The notes beneath the pieces were generated by a model. It was given only the letters and a program-made list of their open reading frames with translations, was not told where the DNA came from and ran no database searches. This document shows positions 8,326 through 16,533 of a stretch of DNA of 64,000 nucleotides, piece by piece (position 1 is the first letter of the stretch; each line of letters begins with the position of its first letter). Source of the stretch: Cohaesibacter celericrescens (GTDB lineage Bacteria > Pseudomonadota > Alphaproteobacteria > Rhizobiales > Cohaesibacteraceae). The translations under genes and the position numbers were made by a program. The stretch covers positions 248,001 to 312,000 of the forward strand of contig NZ_PKUQ01000031.1 of the NCBI RefSeq assembly GCF_002866925.1, read 5' to 3'.

Positions 8326-9576
8326 ATGACCAAGGGCGGTAAAATGGATCAAACCGATATTCAATCTCGCTATGATTTGGTGATTGCGGGTGGTGGATAT
8401 GTCGGCCTGTCTCTGGCGCTTGCTATCAAGCAGGCGAGTGATTTGTCGATCCTTGTTGTTGAACCGCAGCCTGCAGAGAAGATGCGCCGCGATGAACGCG
8501 CATCTGCGATTGCGTCGGGCGCAACCAAAATGCTCGGGCAATTGGGTGTTTGGGAGGCAATTCTGCCGCATGCCGAACCGATTCAGGACATGGTTGTCAC
8601 CGACAGCAAGCTGCATGATATTGTCCGGCCGGTGTTGTTGACCTTTGAAGGCAACACAGATGAGGGTGTGCCCTTTGCTCATATGGTACCCAATGGCGTT
8701 ATGGTCGGTGCCCTTTATGATGCTGCCAAGGCCGCCGGAGTTGATTTGGTCGAACAAGACACGGTGCTCGATTTTGTCGAAGAGGGGCCCAGTGTTGAGG
8801 TAACGCTCGGATCAGGCCGTAACTTGCGGGCCGGATTGCTGGTGGCCGCTGATGGAGTGCGTTCGCGCTTGCGCGATCTTGCTGGCATTCCGGTGGTGCG
8901 GTTCGACTATGACCAGATGGGCATTGTGACAACGGTCGAGCATGAGCGTCCTCATGAGGGACGCGCCGTAGAACATTTTCTACCGTCCGGGCCTTTTGCC
9001 ATTTTGCCGCTCAAAGGCAATCACTCTTCGCTGGTTTGGAACGAGCGCACGGATGACGCCAAACGACTGTTGAAGATGGATGACTTTACTTTCTCACTGG
9101 AACTGGAGCGCCGGTTTGGCAAGCAGTTGGGCGCTGTGACGGAAAAAGGGCCACGCAAGGGATTTCCATTGGGAATGGTTCTGGCGCGGTCTTTTGTGTC
9201 GCCGCGCTTTGCGCTGATCGGCGATGCTGCCCATGGCATTCACCCCATCGCGGGGCAGGGACTTAATCTGGGCTTCAAGGATGTTGCTGCGTTGGCAGAG
9301 GTGATTGTCGAAGCCGCTCGACTGGGTCAGGATATTGGTGCTCTGGATGTGTTGGAGCGCTATCAGACTTGGCGCCGGTTTGATGTGGTGCAGATGGGTA
9401 TGACCTGCGACATCCTCAATCGTTTGTTTTCAAACAAGAGCGATATTCTGCGCCATGTGCGTGATTTAGGGTTGGGCATTGTCGAACGCCTGCCTGGCCT
9501 CAAGCGGATGTTTATCGAAGAAGCAGCAGGCAACAGCGGCGATATCCCGCGTTTGTTGCGCGGGGAGGGCCTTTAA
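8326..9576 (+). CDS. Ubiquinone biosynthesis FAD monooxygenase (UbiH/UbiF/COQ6 family)
   Basis: FAD-dependent aromatic hydroxylase of ubiquinone ring modification, peripheral to the inner membrane. The product (416 residues) has the three flavoprotein motifs: N-terminal dinucleotide fold GGGYVGLSLALAIK with ExxP, the DG motif VAADGVRSRLRDLAG, and the GD motif FALIGDAAHGIHPIAGQGLNLGFKD. Which ring position it hydroxylates cannot be decided, since alphaproteobacterial enzymes (UbiL, UbiM, UbiH, UbiF) differ in specificity. Start is uncertain: ATG 8326 has AAGGGG five bases upstream; ATG 8344 and GTG 8311 are alternatives. It converges on the Trm112-type gene only 11 bases away. Confidence 0.88.
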   Translation: MTKGGKMDQTDIQSRYDLVIAGGGYVGLSLALAIKQASDLSILVVEPQPAEKMRRDERASAIASGATKMLGQLGVWEAILPHAEPIQDMVVTDSKLHDIVRPVLLTFEGNTDEGVPFAHMVPNGVMVGALYDAAKAAGVDLVEQDTVLDFVEEGPSVEVTLGSGRNLRAGLLVAADGVRSRLRDLAGIPVVRFDYDQMGIVTTVEHERPHEGRAVEHFLPSGPFAILPLKGNHSSLVWNERTDDAKRLLKMDDFTFSLELERRFGKQLGAVTEKGPRKGFPLGMVLARSFVSPRFALIGDAAHGIHPIAGQGLNLGFKDVAALAEVIVEAARLGQDIGALDVLERYQTWRRFDVVQMGMTCDILNRLFSNKSDILRHVRDLGLGIVERLPGLKRMFIEEAAGNSGDIPRLLRGEGL

Positions 9577-9587
9577 AGTCCCATTGG

Positions 9588-9803
9588 TCAGTCCTCGAGC
9601 TGACGGGCTTCACTGGGCAGCATGATCGGCACCCCTTCCCGGATTGGGTAGCCTAGTTTTGCGGCATGGCTGATCAGCTCTTGAGCTTCAGCGTCATAAT
9701 GTAGCGTCGTTTTGGTAACCGGACAGACAAGGATTTCCAACAATTTGCGATCCACAGTGCCGGTTTTTCCGGGTGTCGTGCTGTTGTTGGTGGTGTCTGT
9801 CAT
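9588..9803 (-). CDS. Trm112 family (UPF0434) small protein
   Basis: Small protein of 71 residues with the Trm112-like core [19 protein letters not shown] and [17 protein letters not shown]. Eukaryotic Trm112 activates several methyltransferases; the bacterial relatives are thought to act as small partner proteins, but their role is little known. Only one Cys remains, so the zinc site of the eukaryotic form is not kept. ATG 9803 is preferred over 9809 because AAAGGG is spaced about eight bases from it. Last gene of the ybbN / LON-domain / Trm112 group common in alphaproteobacteria. Confidence 0.85.
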   Translation of the reverse strand: MTDTTNNSTTPGKTGTVDRKLLEILVCPVTKTTLHYDAEAQELISHAAKLGYPIREGVPIMLPSEARQLED

Positions 9804-9839
9804 GGCCATTGCCCTTTTTGCTCTGCTCTGCGCTGTGCT

Positions 9840-10535
9840 TTATTGCAAAGTCGTGGCTGTTTCACCACCTTCGCTTGCCAAATGCATCTCGGTGATAGCG
9901 ATGAGCGTTTCTGCTCTTACTGTAAGACTTGGAGCCTCAAGCAATGCTTGCTTTTCAGCGATGCCGTAGGGACTCATCATTGATAAGGAATTGACGAGAA
10001 TTTCATTGGAGGATTTCTCGACGTTATCCCAATCTGCTTCCATATCATTGGCATCAAGAAAATCGCGGAAAATGTCGAGTAGACCCTGCCTGTTTACATC
10101 GTTTTCACCGAATCCTTCGATGAGATCCTCAGCATAGTCTTCACAGTCAATTTCTGCCATTCGGAAAGGCTGTTCCGTTTCAACCTCTGCAATCATCCTG
10201 AAACGGCAAAGTCCTGCAAGTGTTATCAGAACGCGGCCGTCGCCGGTTTCTCCATAGGCGGATATCCGCCCCAGACAACCGATGGTTTGCAGTTCTGGTT
10301 TGGACTCCGGGTCCTCTTGGTCGTCGGTTTCACTCGGACTCGATGCCGGCTGGATTATGCCGATGATGCGATCATTGCGCATGGCATGATCGATCATATC
10401 GACATAGCGGTCTTCAAAGATATTCAGCGGCATCTGGGTGCGGGGCAGAAGCAGTGCTTCTTCCAGCGGAAAGATAGGGATGATGGCCGGAATATCTCTC
10501 GGGCTGTCATAAATTTCGTTGCCAGCTTGGGCCAT
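9840..10535 (-). CDS. LON substrate-binding-domain protein
   Basis: Stand-alone LON N-terminal (substrate-binding) domain, 231 residues, without the AAA or protease domains of Lon. Visible: IPIFPLEEALLLPRTQMPLNIFEDRYVDMIDHAM, then IGCLGRISAYGETGDGRVLITLAGLCRFRM, the typical beta-rich half, followed by helices. Such proteins are presumed to bind substrates or partners; no activity is assigned. Strong GAGGAG is six bases from the ATG. The fixed neighbourhood with a thioredoxin-TPR protein and Trm112 suggests a shared role in protein quality control, which is inference. Confidence 0.88.
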   Translation of the reverse strand: MAQAGNEIYDSPRDIPAIIPIFPLEEALLLPRTQMPLNIFEDRYVDMIDHAMRNDRIIGIIQPASSPSETDDQEDPESKPELQTIGCLGRISAYGETGDGRVLITLAGLCRFRMIAEVETEQPFRMAEIDCEDYAEDLIEGFGENDVNRQGLLDIFRDFLDANDMEADWDNVEKSSNEILVNSLSMMSPYGIAEKQALLEAPSLTVRAETLIAITEMHLASEGGETATTLQ

Positions 10536-10546
10536 GTGATCTCCTC

Positions 10547-10604
10547 GGCCCGCTTCGTACGGGCCTCGATATGCAAACCGTCATCCGGTCTTTGGTTAGA
10601 CCGG
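10547..10604. repeat. Two short hairpins between ybbN and the LON-domain gene
   Basis: GGCCCG (10547-10552) with CGGGCC (10560-10565), and CCGGTCT (10585-10591) with AGACCGG (10598-10604). They sit in the roughly 170-base leader just before the ribosome-binding site of the LON-domain gene. No T-run on the minus strand, so not ordinary terminators; possible processing or attenuation signals. Confidence 0.4.
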
Positions 10605-10707
10605 ACAACATACTAGCAGACAGGTGTCTGATGGACGAAGGGGCGTCAGACATATTTTCGCACCGAGCGCGCCCTGCAATTGGGTGTCAAACAGCCTTCT
10701 CTGGCCT

Positions 10708-11724
10708 TTAAGAAAACAGCAGGGACGACAATTGGCGTCGGCCATAGACGCTTGCAGGGTCCATAACCCCCCAGCTTTCAAAAAACTGGAGCAGCTGTTT
10801 GCGGGCGCCGTCTTCGTTCCACTCGCGATCCCGCTTGATAATGGTGACCAGATGGTCAACCGCTTCCTGTCTTTTGTTTTTACCGTTCAAAGCGATCGCT
10901 AGATCATATTGGGCTTGATTATCTTCTGGGTTGGCGTCCAGTTTGGCTTGTAAATCAGCCAAGTCACCCAAATCTGCGCTCTGTTCAGCCAGTTCCAGGC
11001 TTGCTTTGAGCGCGGCCACGTCTTGCTCATCATGGCTGTCTTGCGGCAGGGTATCAAAGACGCCGCGCGCCCGTTCCACTTCTTCCAGCACCAAGAAACA
11101 CTTGGCAAGGCCGATAACGGCGGGAGTATGGTCTGGCACCTGTTGAAGAATGCCGCCAAAGATTTGCAAAGCCTCGGCTGTGTTGCCCTCTTCAAACTGA
11201 TTATAAGCCTGATCTGTGGCTTGTTGAAGGGGATCTGCCGGTGGTTCGGTGCCGTTTTTATCAATGAAGGCTTTGATCTGGCTTTCTGGCTGAACACCCA
11301 TGAAACCGTCAACCGGTTGACCGTTTTTAAACGCCAGTACGGCCGGCACTGACTGGATGCCCATTTGACCGGGGATCTCGGGATTGTCATCGATATTCAG
11401 CTTGACCAGTTTGACACGGCAATTGGCTTCAGAAACCGCTTTTTCAATGATCGGGGTCAATTGTTTGCATGGGCCGCACCAAGGCGCCCAGAAATCAACC
11501 AGAACTGTGGTTGTGCGTGATGCCTCAATGACATCTTTCATGAAATTCTGCGTGGTGGTATCCATAATCAAGGGACCTGTGTCCACGGGGGGCTTTGGCC
11601 GCGCCAATGGGGCCGGTTGAGCGCTGGGCTGCGTCGGCTTGCTTCCAAAGGATGCCGCGCTGCCTTGCGATGTGGTGTAATTGGCGGACATGCCGCTGCC
11701 ATAACCATAGGACTTGGTGTTCAT
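10708..11724 (-). CDS. ybbN: Thioredoxin-TPR chaperedoxin (YbbN/CnoX family)
   Basis: Cytosolic protein of 338 residues joining a thioredoxin domain to a tetratricopeptide-like C-terminal half. After a Gly/Ser/Pro-rich N-terminus, the thioredoxin domain (about 50-160) has VDFWAPWCGPCKQLTP with an intact CGPC active site, unlike the degenerate site of Escherichia coli CnoX, and the cis-Pro loop MGIQSVPAVLAFKNG. The rest has repeats such as GLAKCFLVLEEVERARGVFDTL and ending WGVMDPASVYGRRQLSSLLFS. Members bind unfolding proteins and hand them to chaperones, with redox activity where CxxC is intact. AAAGGA is eight bases upstream of the ATG. Confidence 0.9.
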   Translation of the reverse strand: MNTKSYGYGSGMSANYTTSQGSAASFGSKPTQPSAQPAPLARPKPPVDTGPLIMDTTTQNFMKDVIEASRTTTVLVDFWAPWCGPCKQLTPIIEKAVSEANCRVKLVKLNIDDNPEIPGQMGIQSVPAVLAFKNGQPVDGFMGVQPESQIKAFIDKNGTEPPADPLQQATDQAYNQFEEGNTAEALQIFGGILQQVPDHTPAVIGLAKCFLVLEEVERARGVFDTLPQDSHDEQDVAALKASLELAEQSADLGDLADLQAKLDANPEDNQAQYDLAIALNGKNKRQEAVDHLVTIIKRDREWNEDGARKQLLQFFESWGVMDPASVYGRRQLSSLLFS

Positions 11725-11872
11725 TGTTTCGGTCCTTTGTTCGGGGACTGCGTCCAGCCCGAATGCCGTCGTCGATCAGAAAACCAATCGAGCCTTATGC
11801 TTGCTTGTCTTTGCTTCAATATGGGGCAGAGCCGGTCTGGCTTCAATGCCCAATGGTATGTTTGACACAATC

Positions 11873-12406
11873 TCAGGCGTGAATGGATTCGTCCTGCGGT
11901 TTTTCCAAGTCAAGAATGGTGGGTTTATGGCCGGTCGCATGGAAAAAGGCCAACAGATCCTGACTGGTAATGGTTGTGGTTGCTGTGTTTTCCAAAGGAT
12001 GGAAATTGAGCAGCTCCATCTCCATCATGTTGGCGTCGAGCACAAGTTGGACTTTTCTCTCTTGGCGGTCATTGATCAGCGAAAATGGCGTCACCGAGCC
12101 AGGTGTGACGCCCAAATGTTCCCACAATAGATCTGCATTGCCAAAGCTGACGCGACCGCACTCGTATTTTTTGTGAAAGCTTTTTAGATCGACCTCGGTA
12201 TCGTTGAGGCAGACAACCAGCATAAGGTTGCCTTTTTTGTCTTTAAGAAACAGATTCTTTGAATGACCACCCTGCAAATCTTGTTTGATCTTGTGGCTCT
12301 CTTGCACCGTGAAGACGGCTTCATGATCATGGGTGCTGGTCTGGATGCCAAGCTGATCGAGAAAATCAAAAAGGTCTTGGCGAGTGGCAGGTGGTTCGGA
12401 GGACAT
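11873..12406 (-). CDS. YbaK/ProX-type aminoacyl-tRNA editing protein
   Basis: Free-standing trans-editing deacylase domain (177 residues) of the YbaK/ProRS-INS superfamily, which clears mischarged tRNA such as Ala-tRNA(Pro). Visible: TRQDLFDFLDQLGI, HSKNLFLKDKKGNLMLVV containing the catalytic-region Lys, KKYECGRVSFGNADLLWEHLGVTPGSVTPFSLINDRQERKVQLVLDANMM, the GxxPG-type loop of the family. It most resembles the ProXp-ala / PrdX group. Monocistronic; the exact tRNA handled is inferred from family only. Confidence 0.87.
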   Translation of the reverse strand: MSSEPPATRQDLFDFLDQLGIQTSTHDHEAVFTVQESHKIKQDLQGGHSKNLFLKDKKGNLMLVVCLNDTEVDLKSFHKKYECGRVSFGNADLLWEHLGVTPGSVTPFSLINDRQERKVQLVLDANMMEMELLNFHPLENTATTTITSQDLLAFFHATGHKPTILDLEKPQDESIHA

Positions 12407-12627
12407 GCAGAGGGTTCCGTTTTTTTATCTGGCGGAGCGAGTGCGCGCGTGGTTTTGCATTGAAGGTAATTATTTATTGGTACGACTTTGTCAATAAGCT
12501 GGCTTTGACCTCGTCGCAAGAGGCTTTTCTGGGCTTTACGACAATGGGTCCTATGCCAAGGTGTTTTCACCGCTTGTGAAGAAAATACAGACTTCGTTGG
12601 AAAAAGAGATTTTTTGTAATTTCTTTG

Positions 12628-12656
12628 TTGCAATTGATCTGCAGGTCGTACATATA
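12628..12656 (+). promoter_or_regulatory. Possible sigma-70 promoter of tRNA-Gly
   Basis: TTGCAA, 17 bases, CATATA, about 80 bases ahead of the tRNA. Reasonable spacing but a weak -10 match. The rest of the 12407-12734 gap shows no gene. Confidence 0.35.
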
Positions 12657-12734
12657 AGCACCGGTCAGCAAGACGGAGCGCTTAGCTGACAGCGGCGACT
12701 TGTTGCTAACGGTTTAAGAGACCGGATAAGTTTC

Positions 12735-12809
12735 GCGGGCGTAGCTCAGGGGTAGAGCATAACCTTGCCAAGGTTAGGGTCGGGCGTTCGAATCGCCTCG
12801 CCCGCTCCA
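12735..12809 (+). tRNA. tRNA-Gly (anticodon GCC)
   Basis: Full cloverleaf: acceptor arms GCGGGCG and CGCCCGC, D-arm GCTCAGGGGTAGAGC, anticodon stem-loop AACCTTGCCAAGGTT with GCC in the loop, T-arm GGGCGTTCGAATCGCC-type with the TTCGAAT loop, discriminator T and encoded CCA. Followed directly by a terminator. Confidence 0.97.
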
Positions 12810-12813
12810 AATT

Positions 12814-12850
12814 AAAGAGGTTGTTCAATGATTTGAACAACCTCTTTTTT
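12814..12850 (+). terminator. Terminator of tRNA-Gly
   Basis: AAAGAGGTTGTTCAA (12814-12828) pairs perfectly with TTGAACAACCTCTTT (12833-12847), then further T residues. Confidence 0.9.
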
Positions 12851-13027
12851 TATACCTAATTCAGTAGCAGCGCTCAGCCACACAAAATCCAAGGAGATTG
12901 TCTAACGGTGTGAGCAATGTCTGCGCTGGTAAATCTAGTGCCTAGGCTGGCCGCATTTATATAAATTGTTGGCACTAAAATGGCGGCACTTGGCCGCCAC
13001 TGTATTTTGGATCTGGGGTGCTCTTGC

Positions 13028-13513
13028 TTAGCTGGATGGCAGCATCACCTGGTCGATGACATGGATAATGCCGTTATCGGTTTTGATATCCGCTTTGATG
13101 ACGTTGGCGTTGTCGACGGTCACACCTGTCGCTGTCTTAGCGATTGCCAATGTGCCATCGTTGGTTTTCTTGAGTGTTTTCACATGGATTGCCGGCCCGG
13201 GGAGCATATTTGCGGTCAAGGTGCGTGGCACCACGTGATAGCTGAGGATAGCGACCAGTTGGTCTTTATTTTCTGGCTTTAGGAGCGTCTCGACGGTGCC
13301 GGCTGGCAGTTTGGCGAAAGCTTCATCTGTGGGGGCAAATACGGTCAGGTTTTCGCCAGTTGCCAATGCGTCGGCGAGGCCAGCTGCTTGGGCCGCAGCA
13401 AGGAGCGTTTTGAAGGTTCCTGCGTCTGATGCGGTTTCTACAATATTCTTTGCAACGGCAGGGCCAGCAAGAAGGGCTACAGATAGAAATGTTCCAGCGA
13501 TTAAGGTTTTCAT
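13028..13513 (-). CDS. Secreted fasciclin (FAS1) domain protein
   Basis: Exported single-FAS1-domain protein of 161 residues. Signal peptide MKTLIAGTFLSVALLAGPAVA, then the domain with H1 motif ENLTVFAPTDEAFAKLPAGTVETLL, the YH motif SYHVVPRTLTANML, and the H2 region IKTDNGIIHVIDQVMLPS. FAS1 proteins mediate adhesion or bind small lipophilic ligands. The upstream region holds a match to the RpoE promoter pattern found before rpoE itself, so induction by the oxidative-stress sigma factor is likely. Confidence 0.93.
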   Translation of the reverse strand: MKTLIAGTFLSVALLAGPAVAKNIVETASDAGTFKTLLAAAQAAGLADALATGENLTVFAPTDEAFAKLPAGTVETLLKPENKDQLVAILSYHVVPRTLTANMLPGPAIHVKTLKKTNDGTLAIAKTATGVTVDNANVIKADIKTDNGIIHVIDQVMLPSS

Positions 13514-13577
13514 TATTTCACTCCAAGGGTTGGTGATGGGTCTAGGCGACTATTTCTTTGTCGCTTCATACAAACTG

Positions 13578-13603
13578 TTACGGTGGGGATCTGGTATGGA
13601 TCA
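13578..13603 (-). promoter_or_regulatory. RpoE-type promoter of the fasciclin gene
   Basis: Minus strand TGATCC-N15-CGTAA. Same -35 and -10 words as before rpoE, one base shorter spacer. Leader to the fasciclin ATG is about 58 bases. Confidence 0.6.
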
Positions 13604-13638
13604 TCTGGTTTATCTATTTGTAATCACAAGATTTTGTC

Positions 13639-13665
13639 TGATCCAATCCGTTCTGAATACCGTAT
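13639..13665 (+). promoter_or_regulatory. Orphan RpoE-type promoter reading toward the 3' end of chrR
   Basis: Plus strand TGATCC-N16-CGTAT, a full match to the local RpoE pattern, but no plus-strand gene follows. A transcript starting near 13672 would meet the hairpin at 13704-13733 after some 60 bases or read antisense into chrR. Confidence 0.5.
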
Positions 13666-13699
13666 TACATCGCTGATTAAATGATGGGAAGCTGACATA

Positions 13700-13733
13700 G
13701 AAAAAGCCCATAGGGCTGGGCTCCTATGGGCTT
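13700..13733 (-). terminator. Terminator of rpoE-chrR
   Basis: AAGCCCATAGG (13704-13714) with CCTATGGGCTT (13723-13733), and on the minus strand a T-run (TTTTTC) after the stem. Could also end a short plus-strand RNA, though the tail there is only TTATC. Confidence 0.8.
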
Positions 13734-13773
13734 ATCTGTAGTGTTTGTGTGGGAGGCGTTTTCTTTTGGTTGC

Positions 13774-14460
13774 CTAAATCCCCACCATGGGCTGTATCAT
13801 TCGGCTGATGATGCTTTTGAATTCCAATGGTGCATCGGTGACGGCAAGACAGATGCATTCTTCGTCTGTATCTGCGACCGGCTGGTGATCCAATCCGTCA
13901 TCGGCTTCTTGAATGTCTCCGGCAGCATATCGGCCGGTCTCATCGCAAAATGACCCCTTGAGCACCAAGGTCATTTCCGAGCCATGATGACTGTGTTGGG
14001 GTGTTACAAAGCCAGGGGAAAGCTTGAGCAGTCGGACTTTCTCACCCTCACTTGGTGTGATGGGCAAAATGAACTGCCGTATTCCCGGCCCAACAATCTT
14101 CCAACGAACTTCATCCAGTCCATGACCGAGCACGTCGCGCAACAGTTGGGGTGTTTTTTGGCGGTCAGACCCCTGGGCGTTCGCGACCGAAGGCATTGAA
14201 TCTGGTTTTACTTGAGTTGCATCAGCGGACTCATCCAGAGATTCGATTTCTGCGATCAGATCATCGAAGTTGAGTTTCGATACGAGCCGTTCGTCCAACT
14301 CTTCGATTAGGGCTCCGCCCAGAGCTTCAGCTTCTTGAAGGCGGGCCGAGCAATGTGGGCACGTTTCCAGATGGCAGTGCACCACCATGGCTTGCCCAGC
14401 CGAGAGGGAGCCCGCGGCATATCCCAAAATCATTTCGTCGCTTAAATGGTGATTGATCAT
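13774..14460 (-). CDS. chrR: ChrR-type anti-sigma factor, zinc/cupin
   Basis: Anti-sigma factor that holds RpoE inactive until singlet oxygen or related stress. The 228-residue product has the N-terminal anti-sigma domain with the zinc motif HLETCPHC (His-x3-Cys-x2-Cys, about residues 30-37) and a C-terminal cupin domain with PQHSHHGSEMTLVLKGSF and GDIQEADDGLDHQP, giving the His/Glu metal ligands of the ChrR cupin. It overlaps rpoE by four bases (ATGA), the canonical order. In Rhodobacter sphaeroides this pair governs the singlet-oxygen response; the same role is inferred here. Confidence 0.93.
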   Translation of the reverse strand: MINHHLSDEMILGYAAGSLSAGQAMVVHCHLETCPHCSARLQEAEALGGALIEELDERLVSKLNFDDLIAEIESLDESADATQVKPDSMPSVANAQGSDRQKTPQLLRDVLGHGLDEVRWKIVGPGIRQFILPITPSEGEKVRLLKLSPGFVTPQHSHHGSEMTLVLKGSFCDETGRYAAGDIQEADDGLDHQPVADTDEECICLAVTDAPLEFKSIISRMIQPMVGI

Positions 14461-15059
14461 GTTTCCAACCCCGCAAGAATGGTGCGTAGCTGTTTGAAGG
14501 CCAGGCGTATTCTGGATTTAACCGTTCCCAATGGAAGCGATAGATGTTGCGCTATCTCGGAATGGCTTAAATCCTTAAAAAAGGACAGGTGAATGATTTC
14601 TGATTGATTTGCGGGCAGCAGTGCAAGAGCGTCTCGCACACGATGCCCCAACTCGGATTCAAACACGGTTTGAGATTGACTTTCTTCTGTCACCAAGACG
14701 GTGGAGAAGAATTGCTCATCTTTATAGATGAAACTTTTTTCTGACCGGAAGCGGTCGATGCGCCGATTACGGGCGATTGTAAAGATCCATGTTGAGGCGG
14801 CTGCTTTTTCAGGATTGTAGGTATGCGCCTTGCGCCAGACTTGCACAAAGGTTTCCTGTATCAATTCTTCTGCGACTTCCTCATTGGTTCCAATCTTTAA
14901 AAAGAAGGACTTCAAGCGCGGAGCGAAATGCTCAAACAGGGCACGAAAAGACTTTTTACAACGGTCTTTTCCTAGCACCACGAGCAGGTCTTTGAGTTGT
15001 TTGGCGGTCAAGTTCTGCCCCCCTATAATCTCACCTGCTCTAAGCTGCATTTTTTTCAT
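14457..15059 (-). CDS. rpoE: ECF sigma factor RpoE (ChrR partner)
   Basis: Extracytoplasmic-function sigma factor, 200 residues. Region 2 is seen in FRALFEHFAPRLKSFFLKIGTNEEVAEELIQETFVQVWRKAHTYNPEKAAASTWIFTIARNRRIDRFR, and region 4 in ALALLPANQSEIIHLSFFKDLSHSEIAQHLSLPLGTVKSRIRLAFKQLR. The open frame extends to 15158, but an RpoE-type promoter with its -10 at 15094-15098 lies inside that extension, so the start is placed at ATG 15059 (alternative 15050). Autoregulated and co-transcribed with chrR. Confidence 0.93.
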   Translation of the reverse strand: MKKMQLRAGEIIGGQNLTAKQLKDLLVVLGKDRCKKSFRALFEHFAPRLKSFFLKIGTNEEVAEELIQETFVQVWRKAHTYNPEKAAASTWIFTIARNRRIDRFRSEKSFIYKDEQFFSTVLVTEESQSQTVFESELGHRVRDALALLPANQSEIIHLSFFKDLSHSEIAQHLSLPLGTVKSRIRLAFKQLRTILAGLET

Positions 15060-15093
15060 CGGCTTGTACACCCGTTGATTGAATTTGACCTTG

Positions 15094-15120
15094 TTACGCA
15101 TGTAAAATGTGGTTGGATCA
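15094..15120 (-). promoter_or_regulatory. RpoE autoregulatory promoter of rpoE-chrR
   Basis: Minus strand TGATCC (15120-15115), 16 bases, CGTAA (15098-15094). Fits the TGATCC-N18-TA pattern described for RpoE of Rhodobacter. Leader about 28 bases. Confidence 0.75.
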
Positions 15121-15133
15121 CAACGGGTATGGG

Positions 15134-15160
15134 TGATCCAAATTTCAGAATTGCGCATAT
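15134..15160 (+). promoter_or_regulatory. RpoE-type promoter of the FAD oxidoreductase operon
   Basis: Plus strand TGATCC, 16 bases, CATAT, divergent from the rpoE promoter with only 13 bases between the two -35 boxes. Leader to the ATG at 15190 about 24 bases. Confidence 0.65.
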
Positions 15161-15189
15161 AAGGTCAAAACAAACACAGGACTTGCTCA

Positions 15190-16533
15190 ATGCGTATCGC
15201 AGTAATTGGAAGTGGAATCTCGGGACTGTCTGCAGCTTGGTTGTTATCCAAGACGCATCATGTCGATCTGTTTGAAAAAGACAATCGGCTGGGAGGACAC
15301 GCCAATACCCAGACCGTTGAGGTAGAGGGGCGCGCTGTTGCGGTCGATACCGGCTTTATTGTTTATAATGAGCCAACCTATCCCAATCTGACTGCTTTGT
15401 TTGAGTATTTGGGTGTGGAAACGGCACCGACAGATATGTCTTTTGCGGTGTCGTCCGACAATGGTCGGAAGGAATATGCAGGATCGAGCTTAAGTGCGCT
15501 TTTTGCTCGACGCTTAAACATGATCTCCCCCTCCTTTCTGATGATGCTGTGGGACATTCGCCGTTTTTACAAGTACGCTCGACTGGATGCCGCAAAAGCG
15601 CGTTTTCAAGATTACTCTCTGGCTCAATATCTGGATGAGAAAAACTACAGCGCTTGTTTCCGTCAGGACCATTTGCTGCCGATGGGAGCGGCGATCTGGT
15701 CTATGCCCTCAGAACAGATGCTGGCCTTTCCATTTTGTTCTTTCGTCCGTTTTTGCGACAATCACGGGCTGTTGCAAGTTCGGGATCGCCCGCAGTGGCG
15801 CACGGTTGTTGGTGGGTCGATCGAATATGTGAATCGCATGGCCAAGGGGATATCGGGTGAGATTTTGCTCAATTCCTCCATCACCGCTTTGTCGCGCAAA
15901 GCCGGTTCGGTGACACTGAATATGCGCAATGGTGATGATCGAAAATACGATCATGTCATTCTGGCTTGCCATTCTGATCAGGCGTTGCGTTTGTTGAAGG
16001 CGGGAGATGAAGGGGCCACGCCGTACGAAGTCCAGATCCTGTCAGACATCAAATATCAAAAAAATGTAGCCGTTTTGCATCGAGACCCAAGTCTCATGCC
16101 AAAACGCAAGAATGTCTGGTCTGCCTGGAATTATATGAAGTCGGAAGGCGAAGCACAGGACAAGCTGTGCGTGAGTTATTGGATGAATGCTTTGCAGCCG
16201 CTCAATGCCGGTGGCGACCTTTTCATAACCCTCAATCCGACCCACCAACCAAAACAAGGGGATGTGTATAGAACCTATATTTATGCACACCCCATTTTTG
16301 ATAGGGAAGCTGCAGTCGCGCAGAAAAAGATATGGACGATACAGGGCCAGCGCAGGACATGGTTTTGTGGAGCCTATATGGGTCATGGCTTTCATGAAGA
16401 TGGTATTCAGGCGGGTCTGGAAGTGGCCGAGCGCCTTGGAGGTGTCAATCGCCCTTGGTTGGTTTCCAATCCTTCGGGGCGCATGTATTTCCCTGAAACC
16501 ACCGAGTTAGACAGATTAGAGGCTGCGGAATGA
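15190..16533 (+). CDS. FAD-dependent oxidoreductase (amine-oxidase-like), RpoE regulon
   Basis: Flavoprotein of 447 residues with an N-terminal Rossmann motif VIGSGISGLSAAWLLSKTHHVDLFEKDNRLGGHANT followed by VDTGFIVYNEPTYPNL, the signature of the NAD(P)/FAD protein that travels with DUF1365 and a CFA-like methyltransferase. C-terminal WFCGAYMGHGFHEDGIQAG is the FAD-closing motif. It starts a three-gene operon with ATGA overlaps, divergent from rpoE-chrR. Related genes in Rhodobacter have been connected to modification of unsaturated fatty acids, including furan fatty acids, under singlet-oxygen stress; the reaction here is inferred. Confidence 0.88.
   Translation: MRIAVIGSGISGLSAAWLLSKTHHVDLFEKDNRLGGHANTQTVEVEGRAVAVDTGFIVYNEPTYPNLTALFEYLGVETAPTDMSFAVSSDNGRKEYAGSSLSALFARRLNMISPSFLMMLWDIRRFYKYARLDAAKARFQDYSLAQYLDEKNYSACFRQDHLLPMGAAIWSMPSEQMLAFPFCSFVRFCDNHGLLQVRDRPQWRTVVGGSIEYVNRMAKGISGEILLNSSITALSRKAGSVTLNMRNGDDRKYDHVILACHSDQALRLLKAGDEGATPYEVQILSDIKYQKNVAVLHRDPSLMPKRKNVWSAWNYMKSEGEAQDKLCVSYWMNALQPLNAGGDLFITLNPTHQPKQGDVYRTYIYAHPIFDREAAVAQKKIWTIQGQRRTWFCGAYMGHGFHEDGIQAGLEVAERLGGVNRPWLVSNPSGRMYFPETTELDRLEAAE

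Noticed and set aside
13726..13953. Plus-strand frame after the orphan RpoE promoter
   Set aside because: Lies antisense within chrR and resembles no family; the promoter is kept as a possible RNA start, not for a protein.
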